A stretch of DNA of 36,937 nucleotides, taken from an uncultured Ruminococcus sp. GTDB taxonomy: Bacteria; Bacillota; Clostridia; Oscillospirales; Ruminococcaceae. Positions 9,755 to 17,613 of this stretch are shown piece by piece. Within the stretch, counting starts at the first letter, position 1; every line of letters begins with the position of its first letter. The translations under genes were made by a program, and so were the position numbers. The notes beneath the pieces are model-generated. The model worked only from the letters and a program-made list of their open reading frames with translations. It made no database searches and was not told the DNA's origin. The stretch is taken from assembly GCA_947624295.1 (NCBI GenBank), contig CANQJV010000019.1:1-36937 (forward strand). The letters are read 5' to 3'.

Positions 9755-11133
9755 AGAAGTCGCTCCGTTTCTTTAATTAAAATATTTTTGAATTTGTCAG
9801 GCAGGAGGTTATTTTCGCTGAAACTCCTGCAAATTTTTTCATTGAGTTCATCGAGGTTATCAGTTGAATAAAGTCCCATATTCACATATTTGTCAAATAA
9901 GAACGGGAGTTTTTGATTTTCGTTAAGATATTTTCTTATTGCGAGTTTTACAGCAAGATTAACTTCACTGATACTGCCCACGCATTCGAAAGGTTTGTGT
10001 GAGGATTCGCCGATAAGTTCGATAAAATAGCCCTCAAGGGAAATGTCATCGAGTAAATCTTTGCCAAAAATCTCAACAAGTTCCGTACGGCTCAGGAAAG
10101 GCGACAGTATAAGGCAGATAAACAGGCATTTAGGGCATTTACAGCACCATATATCAGGGGAAACTTTACTGCCGAGATTACAGCTCCTGAATACAGAGAG
10201 ATATTTTTTGTGGCTCACGAACATTTTAGTAATCTGAAATTCAGCAAGCGGACGCAGGAAACTGAAGTAATATATGCCTGTTTTCAGGTATTTTTCCTCG
10301 TAATTATGGAAATCCTGTTCAAATTCAAAGCTTTTTGAGTACTGGTGATTAACGTCCTGCCCTGCAACAGTACTTTCATTTGCGCTGTCCTCGTTCGAAA
10401 GCACGATATATTTCAGGCGATTGATATACGCAGTAATTTCGGCTGAAAACGCAACAACAGATGAAAAAGGCGTGTGACCGTTCAGGAAACCTTTGCTGTT
10501 CAAATCAACGAGAGAGCGGTCAAAATGGCGTTCTGAAGTGATGAGTGCATTTTCAGGAAGTCCTGCTGTTCTGACGGTTGCCGTGATTGAATTACGCTTA
10601 TTTATCGCATAGCATCGGCAATTCATACCTGCCTGTATGAGAGTTTCGAGAGTGAGAGCGGAATCTTTACCTCCTCCGATTGGTACGAGGCACCCCGAAA
10701 GCGCAGTAAATTCAGGTTCAGAGGTGCTGTTGAATTTCCCGGCGGACTGAATATCAATAAAGCTGTCAATATCAGTGTTAATTTTGTTGACGTAGAAAAA
10801 CTCACCAAGACCGAGAAAATAGAGCTTTTTCCACCATTGCACCTGTTCTGCCGAAAGTTCACCGCATTCAACACGCATAACAGGCGAACAAGTAGCTTTC
10901 CAGTAGCTGACAGCCTCCGCCATACCGAGTGAAAAAGCAAGCCGTTCAAAAGCAAGGTTATTTTTGGCAGTGAAATTTTCAGGTTTTGCGAATTTCCAAG
11001 ACGGGTGAAATACAGAAAGACCATTTATTTCAAAGATATAATCAACTTCAATGGTATTTTGGGATTCTGTTATATTGTAACTCCTGAAAGCGAAACAAGG
11101 GTACTCATTTCTTAATTGTTCGAACTTATTCAT
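9751..11133 (-). CDS. murL: Probable MurL: UDP-MurNAc-L-Ala-L-Glu epimerase
   Basis: The family, first shown in Xanthomonas, inverts the terminal L-Glu of UDP-MurNAc-L-Ala-L-Glu with ATP, bypassing glutamate racemase. In these 460 residues a PP-loop-like GGGKDS (153-158) follows a hydrophobic strand. SNEDSANES and VNHQYSKS (about 247-268) and a cysteine cluster CCKCPKC (330-336) are further markers, and they agree with my memory of MurL proteins; no alignment could be run. Position is strong support: its 3' end overlaps a murD-type ligase by four bases. The ATG at 11131-11133 has GGAGG with a rather short four-base gap and overlaps the end of the DtxR gene by eight bases. The alternative is another PP-loop ATP-utilising enzyme. 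Confidence 0.7.
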   Translation of the reverse strand: MNKFEQLRNEYPCFAFRSYNITESQNTIEVDYIFEINGLSVFHPSWKFAKPENFTAKNNLAFERLAFSLGMAEAVSYWKATCSPVMRVECGELSAEQVQWWKKLYFLGLGEFFYVNKINTDIDSFIDIQSAGKFNSTSEPEFTALSGCLVPIGGGKDSALTLETLIQAGMNCRCYAINKRNSITATVRTAGLPENALITSERHFDRSLVDLNSKGFLNGHTPFSSVVAFSAEITAYINRLKYIVLSNEDSANESTVAGQDVNHQYSKSFEFEQDFHNYEEKYLKTGIYYFSFLRPLAEFQITKMFVSHKKYLSVFRSCNLGSKVSPDIWCCKCPKCLFICLILSPFLSRTELVEIFGKDLLDDISLEGYFIELIGESSHKPFECVGSISEVNLAVKLAIRKYLNENQKLPFLFDKYVNMGLYSTDNLDELNEKICRSFSENNLLPDKFKNILIKETERLL

Positions 11134-11506
11134 AGAACCTCCGTAATTCATTGTAATGCTTTTTCAGCAGAAGATAAGTTTCGTCGGACAAATCGTGTTC
11201 AATTTTGCAGGCATCTTCCAAAGCTTGGTCTTTTTTCACTCCCAAAAGCATAAAAAAATCCGATAGTGTGGTGTGGCGTTCGTAGATTTTTTCAGCGATA
11301 TTCCTGCCTGATTCAGTGAGAGTGATATGGTTGTCGCTGTTCACTTCAACGAGATTTTCGTCTTTCATTTTTTTCAGGATAATAGATACAGTGGGTCTTG
11401 AGTAGCCGAGATAAGAGCATATATCGATAGCGTGAACATCGGGCTGAGCTTTTGACAAGATGAGTATAGTTTCAAGGTAATTTTCAACTGCTTCTGTAAT
11501 AGCCAT
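11126..11506 (-). CDS. DtxR/MntR-family metal-dependent transcriptional regulator
   Basis: The 126 residues form an N-terminal winged helix (YLGYSRPTVSIILKKMKDENLV is the recognition region) and a dimerisation/metal domain without the SH3 tail, the short MntR-like layout. Metal ligands are visible as His78, Cys100, Glu103 and His104 (CKIEH). Cys at this position resembles DtxR/IdeR rather than MntR, and Asn9 stands where MntR has a ligand Asp, so iron may be the effector rather than manganese; that is inference. The ATG at 11506 follows GGAGGAATAAA. It heads the operon with murL and murD, an unexpected pairing of a metal regulator with wall-precursor genes. Confidence 0.92.
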   Translation of the reverse strand: MAITEAVENYLETILILSKAQPDVHAIDICSYLGYSRPTVSIILKKMKDENLVEVNSDNHITLTESGRNIAEKIYERHTTLSDFFMLLGVKKDQALEDACKIEHDLSDETYLLLKKHYNELRRFYE

Positions 11507-11556
11507 TTTATTCCTCCATTTATTAAAAAATTTTCCGTAATTATATTTGCAACTAT

Positions 11557-11585
11557 ATTATAACACATATTTTCTACAATTTCAA
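11557..11585 (-). promoter_or_regulatory. Sigma-A promoter of the dtxR-murL-murD operon
   Basis: On the minus strand TTGAAA (11580-11585) and TATAAT (11557-11562) are separated by 17 bases, about 50 bases upstream of the regulator's ATG. No obvious palindromic metal-box operator overlaps it. Confidence 0.8.
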
Positions 11586-11614
11586 GAGTTTTATAAAAAT
11601 ATGCAATAATACTT

Positions 11615-12043
11615 TTATTCTGTTATGGGATTTTTCATATAGTCGTCGAAAACTTTGAAAATATCGGGGTGAGATTTTTTAATTCTCATGGGTCTGAGAT
11701 TTTCGTCTGTAAAACAGTGCGAGGAAGTACCTTCAGCACAAAGAACGCCTGTTTTTCTGCTGAAAATCCTGTATGAAACGTACAGGGAAACGCCGTTGAA
11801 TTTAGTGATTGTCATGTAAACCGCAAAAGGTTCATCGAATTTCAGAGGTTGTCTGTAATGGCATTCCGCTGAAAGTACGGGCATTAAAATTCCTCTTGAT
11901 TCGATTTCCTCGAAAGGCATACCCGACTGTTGCAGGAAATCAACACGGGATTCCTCGAAAATCCTAATATAATTCGAATGGTGCATAATGCCCATTTTGT
12001 CGGTTTCGTAATAAAATACACGGCGTTCGTACGGTTTAATCAT
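11615..12043 (-). CDS. YbgC/4HBT-family acyl-CoA thioesterase
   Basis: This is a small hotdog-fold enzyme of 142 residues that hydrolyses acyl-CoA esters. The signature FYYETDKMGIMHHSNYIRIF has the catalytic Asp of the 4-hydroxybenzoyl-CoA thioesterase type, here followed by two His residues. EESRVDFLQQSG and the C-terminal CFTDENLRPMRI also fit. The ATG at 12041-12043 lies nine bases after AAGGA; an ATG at 12061 would place that ribosome binding site inside the gene. It has its own strong promoter and is transcribed divergently from the first terD gene. The natural acyl group is unknown. Confidence 0.9.
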   Translation of the reverse strand: MIKPYERRVFYYETDKMGIMHHSNYIRIFEESRVDFLQQSGMPFEEIESRGILMPVLSAECHYRQPLKFDEPFAVYMTITKFNGVSLYVSYRIFSRKTGVLCAEGTSSHCFTDENLRPMRIKKSHPDIFKVFDDYMKNPITE

Positions 12044-12079
12044 TGAAAACAGTCCTTTCATATTTATATATATATTACT

Positions 12080-12108
12080 ATTTTACACGCTTTTTCACTT
12101 TTTGTCAA
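12080..12108 (-). promoter_or_regulatory. Sigma-A promoter of the thioesterase gene
   Basis: On the minus strand TTGACA (12103-12108), a 17-base spacer, and TAAAAT (12080-12085), about 36 bases before the ATG. The -35 matches the consensus perfectly. Confidence 0.8.
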
Positions 12109-12173
12109 GAAGATATATATAATTTATCGTTAAAATGCACAAAAATGTTAAAATAAATTCTACATATACGCAC

Positions 12174-12202
12174 TTGAATTATATAGAAAAAAATGGTATA
12201 AT
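12174..12202 (+). promoter_or_regulatory. Promoter of the Ter cluster
   Basis: TTGAAT (12174-12179), a 17-base spacer, and TATAAT (12197-12202). The transcript would have a leader of roughly 100 bases before the first terD start. In that leader GCATTATT (12211-12218) and its perfect complement AATAATGC (12265-12272) could pair around a 46-base loop and may be a control element. Confidence 0.75.
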
Positions 12203-12306
12203 AATAACAAGCATTATTTGTATTGTATGTTATTTTCTCGAAGTCTTTTTGATGATATTTTATGAATAATGCATAAAAAAATTTGTATAAAGCGAGGTAT
12301 TCCGCA

Positions 12307-12885
12307 ATGGCAGTTAATTTGATGAAGGGACAGAAAGTCGACCTTACAAAAACAAATCCGGGACTTACAAAAATTATCGTTGGTCTGGGCTGGGACGTAA
12401 ACAAATACGACGGCGGTTCAGAATTTGACCTTGATGCAGCAGCATTCCTGCTTGGCGATTCTGGTAAAGTTGCAGGCGATGATGATTTTGTTTTCTACAG
12501 CAACAAAGAACATAAATCAGGTTCTGTTATTCATTCCGGCGACAACCTTACAGGTGAGGGCGAAGGCGATGACGAACAGATTAAAGTTGACCTCAGCGCA
12601 GTTCCGGCAGAAGTTACAAAGATTGACTTTACTGTAACAATATATGATGCCGATAACCGTCATCAGAATTTCGGACAGGTTTCAAATGCCTATATCCGTG
12701 TTATGAATGAGGCTACAGGCGAAGAACTTATCCGTTACGACCTCGGCGAAGATTTCTCTATAGAAACAGCTGTAGTTGTCGGCGAACTCTACCGTAACGG
12801 CGGTGAATGGAAATTCAATGCTATCGGAAGCGGATTTTCAGGCGGACTTGCTGCACTCTGCGGTAATTTCGGCGTAAATGTTTAA
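12307..12885 (+). CDS. terD: TerD-family Ca2+-binding stress protein (first copy)
   Basis: This is a classic single-domain TerD protein of 192 residues. It begins [20 protein letters not shown], continues with [12 protein letters not shown] and [16 protein letters not shown], and has the acidic loop [13 protein letters not shown] that binds Ca2+ in TerD structures. It ends [14 protein letters not shown]. TerD proteins are cytoplasmic and linked to tellurite, phage and oxidative-stress resistance, with no enzymatic activity shown. GAGGT lies eight bases before the ATG at 12307; an in-frame TTG at 12283 would add eight unrelated residues. The next gene is about three-quarters identical by eye, so this is a local duplication. 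Confidence 0.95.
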   Translation: MAVNLMKGQKVDLTKTNPGLTKIIVGLGWDVNKYDGGSEFDLDAAAFLLGDSGKVAGDDDFVFYSNKEHKSGSVIHSGDNLTGEGEGDDEQIKVDLSAVPAEVTKIDFTVTIYDADNRHQNFGQVSNAYIRVMNEATGEELIRYDLGEDFSIETAVVVGELYRNGGEWKFNAIGSGFSGGLAALCGNFGVNV

Positions 12886-12913
12886 TGATTAAATTATAAA
12901 GGGGTAATTAAAA

Positions 12914-13492
12914 ATGGCAATAAGTTTACAGAAAGGTCAGAAAGTTGACCTCACAAAAGGGAATCCGGGGCTTTCTAAAATGCTCATAGGACTTGGCTGG
13001 GATACAAACAGATATGACGGTTCAGCAGACTTTGACCTTGATGCCGCAGCATTTCTTCTCGGCGACAACGGTAAAGTACCGACTGATGCGGACTTCATCT
13101 TCTACAGCAATCTTCAGCATTCATCAGGTTCTGTTATCCATACAGGCGATAACCTTACCGGTGAGGGCGAAGGCGATGATGAGGTAATCAAGGTTGACCT
13201 CAGCAAAGTACCCGCAAATATCAGCAAAATCGCTTTTACAGTTACAATTTACGAGGCTGAACAGCGTGGTCAGAATTTCGGACAGGTTTCAAACGCATAT
13301 ATCCGTATTGTTGACGATACTACAGGCACTGAAATTATCCGTTACGACCTCGGCGAAGATTTCTCTGTTGAAACGGCTGTAGTTGTCGGCGAACTCTACA
13401 GACATAACGGCGAATGGAAATTCAATGCTATAGGCAGTGGTTTTGCAGGCGGTCTTTATGCTCTCTGTAAGAATTTCGGCGTTAATGTCTGA
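12914..13492 (+). CDS. terD: TerD-family Ca2+-binding stress protein (second copy)
   Basis: At 192 residues it is the same length as its upstream neighbour and aligns to it end to end without gaps. It keeps [29 protein letters not shown] and [21 protein letters not shown], so it should bind Ca2+. The copies differ mainly in surface positions, for example NLQHSSG against NKEHKSG. AAAGGGG precedes the ATG. The 28-base gap suggests co-transcription. In Ter loci, paralogous TerD proteins are thought to form mixed assemblies. Confidence 0.95.
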   Translation: MAISLQKGQKVDLTKGNPGLSKMLIGLGWDTNRYDGSADFDLDAAAFLLGDNGKVPTDADFIFYSNLQHSSGSVIHTGDNLTGEGEGDDEVIKVDLSKVPANISKIAFTVTIYEAEQRGQNFGQVSNAYIRIVDDTTGTEIIRYDLGEDFSVETAVVVGELYRHNGEWKFNAIGSGFAGGLYALCKNFGVNV

Positions 13493-13527
13493 TTTGAATA
13501 ATCGGAATAATCGGAGGAATATAGATT

Positions 13528-14115
13528 ATGTCTGTTAATTTACAGAAAGGACAAAAAGTCGACCTCAGGAAAAGTGACGGCGGTACATTGCGTAAAGTCG
13601 TTGTCGGACTTGGCTGGGACGAGGCAAAAAGAGGCGGACTTTTTTCAAGGAAAACCGCTAATATTGACTGCGATGCGTCTGCTTTCGTATGCGAAAACGG
13701 CAGGCTTGTAAGTGACAGTGATATTGTTTATTTCGGTAACTTAAGGCATACAAGCGGTGCAGTAATTCATATGGGCGACAATCTTACCGGAGCAGGTGCA
13801 GGCGATGATGAGCAGATTACGGTTGATTTGATGAATCTTCCGCCGGCTTGTGATAAAATTATATTTGTAGTCAATATCTACAGTGCAGCTGCACGCAAAC
13901 AGCATTTCGGTATGATTGAAAATGCCTTTATTCGTATTTTCGATGCGGAAACAAAACAGGAGCTTTGCAAGTATAATCTTTCTGAAAATTATAACGGTAT
14001 GACTGCTATGGTTTTCGGCGAAATATACAAAAACAACGGCAACTGGAAATTCAATGCTATCGGACAGGCTACTCAGGACGATACAGTAAGAGAACTTGCA
14101 AACAGGTTCAAGTGA
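13528..14115 (+). CDS. TerD-family protein, third type (TerZ/YceC-like variant)
   Basis: This TerD domain of 195 residues starts [18 protein letters not shown]. It differs from the two copies before it by an insertion after GWDEAKRGG (LFSRKTANIDCDASAF), which resembles TerZ/TerX-type members. The Ca2+ loop is kept as GDNLTGAGAGDDE, with fewer acidic residues. The ATG follows GGAGGAATATAGATT. It is the last gene before a hairpin terminator, so it probably ends the first transcription unit. A role as a distinct subunit is inference. Confidence 0.92.
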   Translation: MSVNLQKGQKVDLRKSDGGTLRKVVVGLGWDEAKRGGLFSRKTANIDCDASAFVCENGRLVSDSDIVYFGNLRHTSGAVIHMGDNLTGAGAGDDEQITVDLMNLPPACDKIIFVVNIYSAAARKQHFGMIENAFIRIFDAETKQELCKYNLSENYNGMTAMVFGEIYKNNGNWKFNAIGQATQDDTVRELANRFK

Positions 14116-14157
14116 TATTGTTCTGTAAAATTGCACAAAACAGCATTTTTTATTCAG

Positions 14158-14190
14158 GCACTGCCTTATGTGTTTCACAATGGGCAGTGC
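14158..14190 (+). terminator. Terminator after the three terD genes
   Basis: GCACTGCC (14158-14165) and GGCAGTGC (14183-14190) form a perfect 8-bp stem with a 17-base loop, followed by TTTTAGT. The loop is large, so read-through is possible. Downstream, TTTTAAC occurs three times (14229, 14239, 14261) before the next gene; the meaning is unknown. Confidence 0.6.
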
Positions 14191-14286
14191 TTTTAGTATA
14201 CTTCCGCTATTACAAAGTGCGCAATAGATTTTAACTAATTTTAACAGAAAGAAGTATATATTTTAACTTATGAAAGGGTTGATATT

Positions 14287-14931
14287 ATGGCAGATTTCAA
14301 CAGACGGCTTCCCGTTTATCTTCTTATAGATTGTTCCGGCTCAATGCGTGGGGAAAGAATAGAGGCTGTAAAACAAGGTATCAGGTCACTTGTTGCGGAG
14401 TTGAGAAGTGACCCGCAGGCTCTTGAAACAGCCTATCTTTCAGTTATAACTTTTTCGAGTACAGCGAAACAAGTCGAGAAACTCACGGAACTCATGCTTT
14501 TCGAAGAACCTGAATTTGTAACGGAAGGTGCGACAATGTTCGGCAGAGCGTTACAGCTTCTGATTGACTGCATTAACACGGAAGTACGCAAATCAACTGA
14601 AACGCAGAAAGGTGACTGGAAACCGCTTGTATTTATTTTAACAGACGGTTCACCGTCAGATATTCCCGATTTCAAGCGTTGTGCGGAAATCCTCAAGAAT
14701 ATGCCCATAGCAAATATAGTTGCTTGTGCGGCAGGTGCGGACGCTAAAACAGAGTATCTGAAAATGATAACAGATAACGTGCTTATGATGAACTCGCTTT
14801 CAGCAGGTGATATGGCTAAATTTTTTGCGTGGGTATCGAGTTCAATAAAAATGACATCGAATAAAGTTGACCTGAACAAAGGCATAGTCATTCCGCCTGC
14901 TGATTCAAACGGCTTTCAATTTGTTGAGTGA
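14287..14931 (+). CDS. TerY-like VWA-domain protein
   Basis: Almost all of the 214 residues are one von Willebrand A domain. The metal-dependent adhesion site is complete: DCSGSM (Asp15, Ser17, Ser19), EGATMFG supplying the Thr, and LTDGSPSD supplying the Asp. No signal peptide or membrane segment is seen, so it acts in the cytoplasm. With the phosphatase and kinase that follow it makes the TerY-P triad described for Ter systems, in which the VWA protein probably scaffolds partners. The ribosome binding site is GAAAGGG. The next gene starts 11 bases after its stop. Confidence 0.9.
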   Translation: MADFNRRLPVYLLIDCSGSMRGERIEAVKQGIRSLVAELRSDPQALETAYLSVITFSSTAKQVEKLTELMLFEEPEFVTEGATMFGRALQLLIDCINTEVRKSTETQKGDWKPLVFILTDGSPSDIPDFKRCAEILKNMPIANIVACAAGADAKTEYLKMITDNVLMMNSLSAGDMAKFFAWVSSSIKMTSNKVDLNKGIVIPPADSNGFQFVE

Positions 14932-14942
14932 GGTTGTGCAAT

Positions 14943-16115
14943 ATGCCTGAAAATATTACTGATTACACATCGTCAATGTGGAAATATTTCCCTGTATCAG
15001 AAAAAGAACCTGAAATTTTACCGGAATATCTTGTTAAATCGGAAATATGCGCCGAAAATGCTGTTATTGCCTCAAGAGTACGGGGTAAAAAACATAAGCA
15101 CGACGGTTCGAATTGCGATGACTGGTTCGAAACCGCATCAAATGGCGATATTATGTATATTGCAGTTGCGGACGGAGCAGGTTCAAAGGAATTTTCGGGA
15201 ATAGGTGCAAGAGAATCTTGCCGAGCGGTGTGCGGTTATCTGAAATATACTTTTGAAAAATCCGTCGTGATAAACAGGCAGATTATTGCTGATTTGTCAT
15301 CTGATTTAACTGATGAGAAATGCATATCTTCCTGTAAAATCCTCGTCAACGTAGTACAGGAATCCGTTAAAAAGGCGTATCCAGCGGTAGAAAGTGCGTT
15401 TTATTCGAGGGTGATAGACGACAGATATTCCGAAATATTGGGCAGAACTCCCGAAATAGACGATTTTTCGTCAACGTTGCTTGTTGCGGTAGTAGTACCG
15501 CTGAAAAACGATTCAGGGAAAAGGCTTGTAATTTCTTGTCAGATAGGGGACGGAGCGATAGTCCTCGTCAATACTGCCGAAAATTATGAGAAATCCGTGA
15601 AACTTATGGGTAAATCCGACAGCGGTGATTTTTCAGGTGAAACTGATTTTCTTACTTCAAACGGAATGACTGATTCAGCAAGCCTTGCAATGCGAACACA
15701 CGTTTCAATTGATTCATCTGATATTCTTATGCTTATGACGGACGGAGTTTCGGACGACTATTTCCCGCCTGAATCGCAAATGCAGCGGCTTTATCTCGAT
15801 TTATTGGCGAACGGAATACTCACGGAGGATTGCGGTGAATACGAACAGCCTGAAGAAATACCTGAGCCGGATTTGTGTTCGTGGGTGAACGACAGAGCGG
15901 TTGAAGTCAATTTGAATTACACGGGGAAAATATGCGAAAAAATGGGCATATCACTTGAAAATTTATGGGATAACAGGCGGATTCTGAAATCAGCAGAGGA
16001 AAAGTTAAAAGAATTACCCGAAGATAACCCGTCCGAACGCCTGAAAATATGGCTTGATAATTACATCGAACGAGGTTCATTTGACGACAGAACGCTTGTT
16101 ATTGTGAAAATGTAG
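14943..16115 (+). CDS. PP2C-family protein phosphatase of the TerY-P triad
   Basis: A 390-residue PPM/PP2C phosphatase. The metal-binding aspartates are seen in GSNCDDWFE, VADGAGSKE, GDGAIVLV, LMTDGVSDDYF and SFDDRTLVIVKM. It should remove phosphate from Ser/Thr on proteins, most simply on targets of the kinase encoded next to it. A region of about 100 residues before the last motif, rich in acidic residues and prolines, is not part of the core. The ATG at 14943 lies eight bases after GAGGT; an in-frame GTG at 14928 overlaps the upstream stop and is the alternative start. Confidence 0.88.
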   Translation: MPENITDYTSSMWKYFPVSEKEPEILPEYLVKSEICAENAVIASRVRGKKHKHDGSNCDDWFETASNGDIMYIAVADGAGSKEFSGIGARESCRAVCGYLKYTFEKSVVINRQIIADLSSDLTDEKCISSCKILVNVVQESVKKAYPAVESAFYSRVIDDRYSEILGRTPEIDDFSSTLLVAVVVPLKNDSGKRLVISCQIGDGAIVLVNTAENYEKSVKLMGKSDSGDFSGETDFLTSNGMTDSASLAMRTHVSIDSSDILMLMTDGVSDDYFPPESQMQRLYLDLLANGILTEDCGEYEQPEEIPEPDLCSWVNDRAVEVNLNYTGKICEKMGISLENLWDNRRILKSAEEKLKELPEDNPSERLKIWLDNYIERGSFDDRTLVIVKM

Positions 16116-16128
16116 GGGAGTGTGGATT

Positions 16129-17613
16129 ATGTCGAGAATTGCTGAGGCAATTTTACGGGACGGTACAAAATTGCCGTATGTTGTGACCGATAATCCGCCG
16201 AGCGGTACTATGAAACATACGTATTTTTCGCCTGATAAAAGCTATGTTGTGCAGTTTTTCAACGATGCGGATATGGGCAGAAATATGTATACAAGGGATA
16301 GAATTTCGGCGATTATAGGCAAATATAACCCGACTGTACCCGAAGAAAAAGGCGGTGCAAAGGGGAATACAAAGAAACTTGCGGAATATTTTTCAGGTTT
16401 ATTCTGCTGGCCTGTTGAAATTGTCGTTGCGCCTGAATTCGGCATAGTATGTCCGGCATATCCGCAAAATTATTTTTTCGACGAAAATTCGGCGAATGTA
16501 AGCGGACTTAACCTCAAAGGCAAAGACAAAAAAAGCAGGTGGTTTACTTCATCAGTGCGGAAATACCTCAATAATGCGGAGTTTGGCAATTTCAAGTCAA
16601 TGCTGAAAATATCAATACTTCTTGCGAGAGCGGTAAGGCGAATGCATTCAGCAGGTCTTGCACATTCCGATTTATCGGGGAATAACGTGCTTATTGACCC
16701 GAAAACAGGCGGTTGTGTTGTGATTGACATTGATTCGCTTGTTGTTCCGGGAATATATCCGCCTGAAGTCGCAGGAACTAAGGGATATATCGCCCCTGAA
16801 GTGGTTGATTCAGCGAAATACCCTTACGGCGACAAAAGAAGATGTCAGCCTTGTATTGAAACGGATTTGCATTCAATGGCGGTGCTGATATATGAATACC
16901 TGTTCAAACGTCATCCGCTTGAGGGAAAAATGCGATTTCCGCAATTTGAGGCGGAAGAAGAAGATAATCTGCTTATGGGAAAATATGCGCTGTTTATAGA
17001 AAATCCTGACGATACGAGAAACAGACCAGATGACCTTATTATAAAAGTATCTGATTTCGGGGAATATGTGGAAAAATTATGTTTGCAGGCATTTGTTGAC
17101 GGTCTGCACGACCCGAAAAAACGTCCGACTGCTATGGATTGGGAGCGTGGACTCATAAAGACGTGGGAAATGCTCTACCCTTGCGAAAATCGTGAATGCG
17201 GTGCGGAATGGTTTATACTTTACGACGAGAAAAACCCTGTTTGTCCGTATTGCCATAGCAGAATAAAAAGCAGACAGATTGTTAAATTTCTTTTCAAAAA
17301 AGAAATAAACGGCAGAAAAGGGCAATGGGTGCAGTACGGTGAAACTGTAGTATACGATAAAATGCCGTTGTATGCATGGCACGTATATTCGGATATTTTC
17401 GATGACGAAAAAGCTGACCGTGATGAAATTGCATATATTGTTAAAAATAACGACAAATGGTTTCTTGTGAATAAAAAAGCAAACGGAATGCGTTCAGAGG
17501 ACGGTCGTATTATACCAATCGGGGAATCTGTTTTACTGAAAAACGGCGATTTTTTCCGTATATCCGAGAATAACAACGGAAGTCTTATAGAAGTATCAAT
17601 CAGACAGGGGTGA
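16129..17613 (+). CDS. Ter-associated protein kinase with zinc ribbon and FHA-like tail
   Basis: The 494 residues begin with a divergent Ser/Thr kinase domain. The catalytic loop HSDLSGNN supplies Asp181 and Asn186, the metal Asp is in VIDIDSLV, and the activation segment ends TKGYIAPEV. The strand that normally holds the ATP-anchoring Lys reads SYVVQFF, with Gln42 at the expected place, and the Gly-rich loop is reduced to PSGTMK. A four-Cys ribbon follows (CENREC and CPYC, about residues 350-380). The tail (WFLVNKKANGMR and LLKNGDFFRIS) resembles the second half of an FHA domain, which would bind phosphothreonine. The ATG at 16129 follows GGGGAG at good spacing. It is the third member of the TerY-P triad. 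Confidence 0.82.
   Translation: MSRIAEAILRDGTKLPYVVTDNPPSGTMKHTYFSPDKSYVVQFFNDADMGRNMYTRDRISAIIGKYNPTVPEEKGGAKGNTKKLAEYFSGLFCWPVEIVVAPEFGIVCPAYPQNYFFDENSANVSGLNLKGKDKKSRWFTSSVRKYLNNAEFGNFKSMLKISILLARAVRRMHSAGLAHSDLSGNNVLIDPKTGGCVVIDIDSLVVPGIYPPEVAGTKGYIAPEVVDSAKYPYGDKRRCQPCIETDLHSMAVLIYEYLFKRHPLEGKMRFPQFEAEEEDNLLMGKYALFIENPDDTRNRPDDLIIKVSDFGEYVEKLCLQAFVDGLHDPKKRPTAMDWERGLIKTWEMLYPCENRECGAEWFILYDEKNPVCPYCHSRIKSRQIVKFLFKKEINGRKGQWVQYGETVVYDKMPLYAWHVYSDIFDDEKADRDEIAYIVKNNDKWFLVNKKANGMRSEDGRIIPIGESVLLKNGDFFRISENNNGSLIEVSIRQG

Noticed and set aside
13741..14178. Leftward frame of 145 codons over the third terD gene
   Set aside because: Antisense shadow with no ribosome binding site and no recognisable domain.
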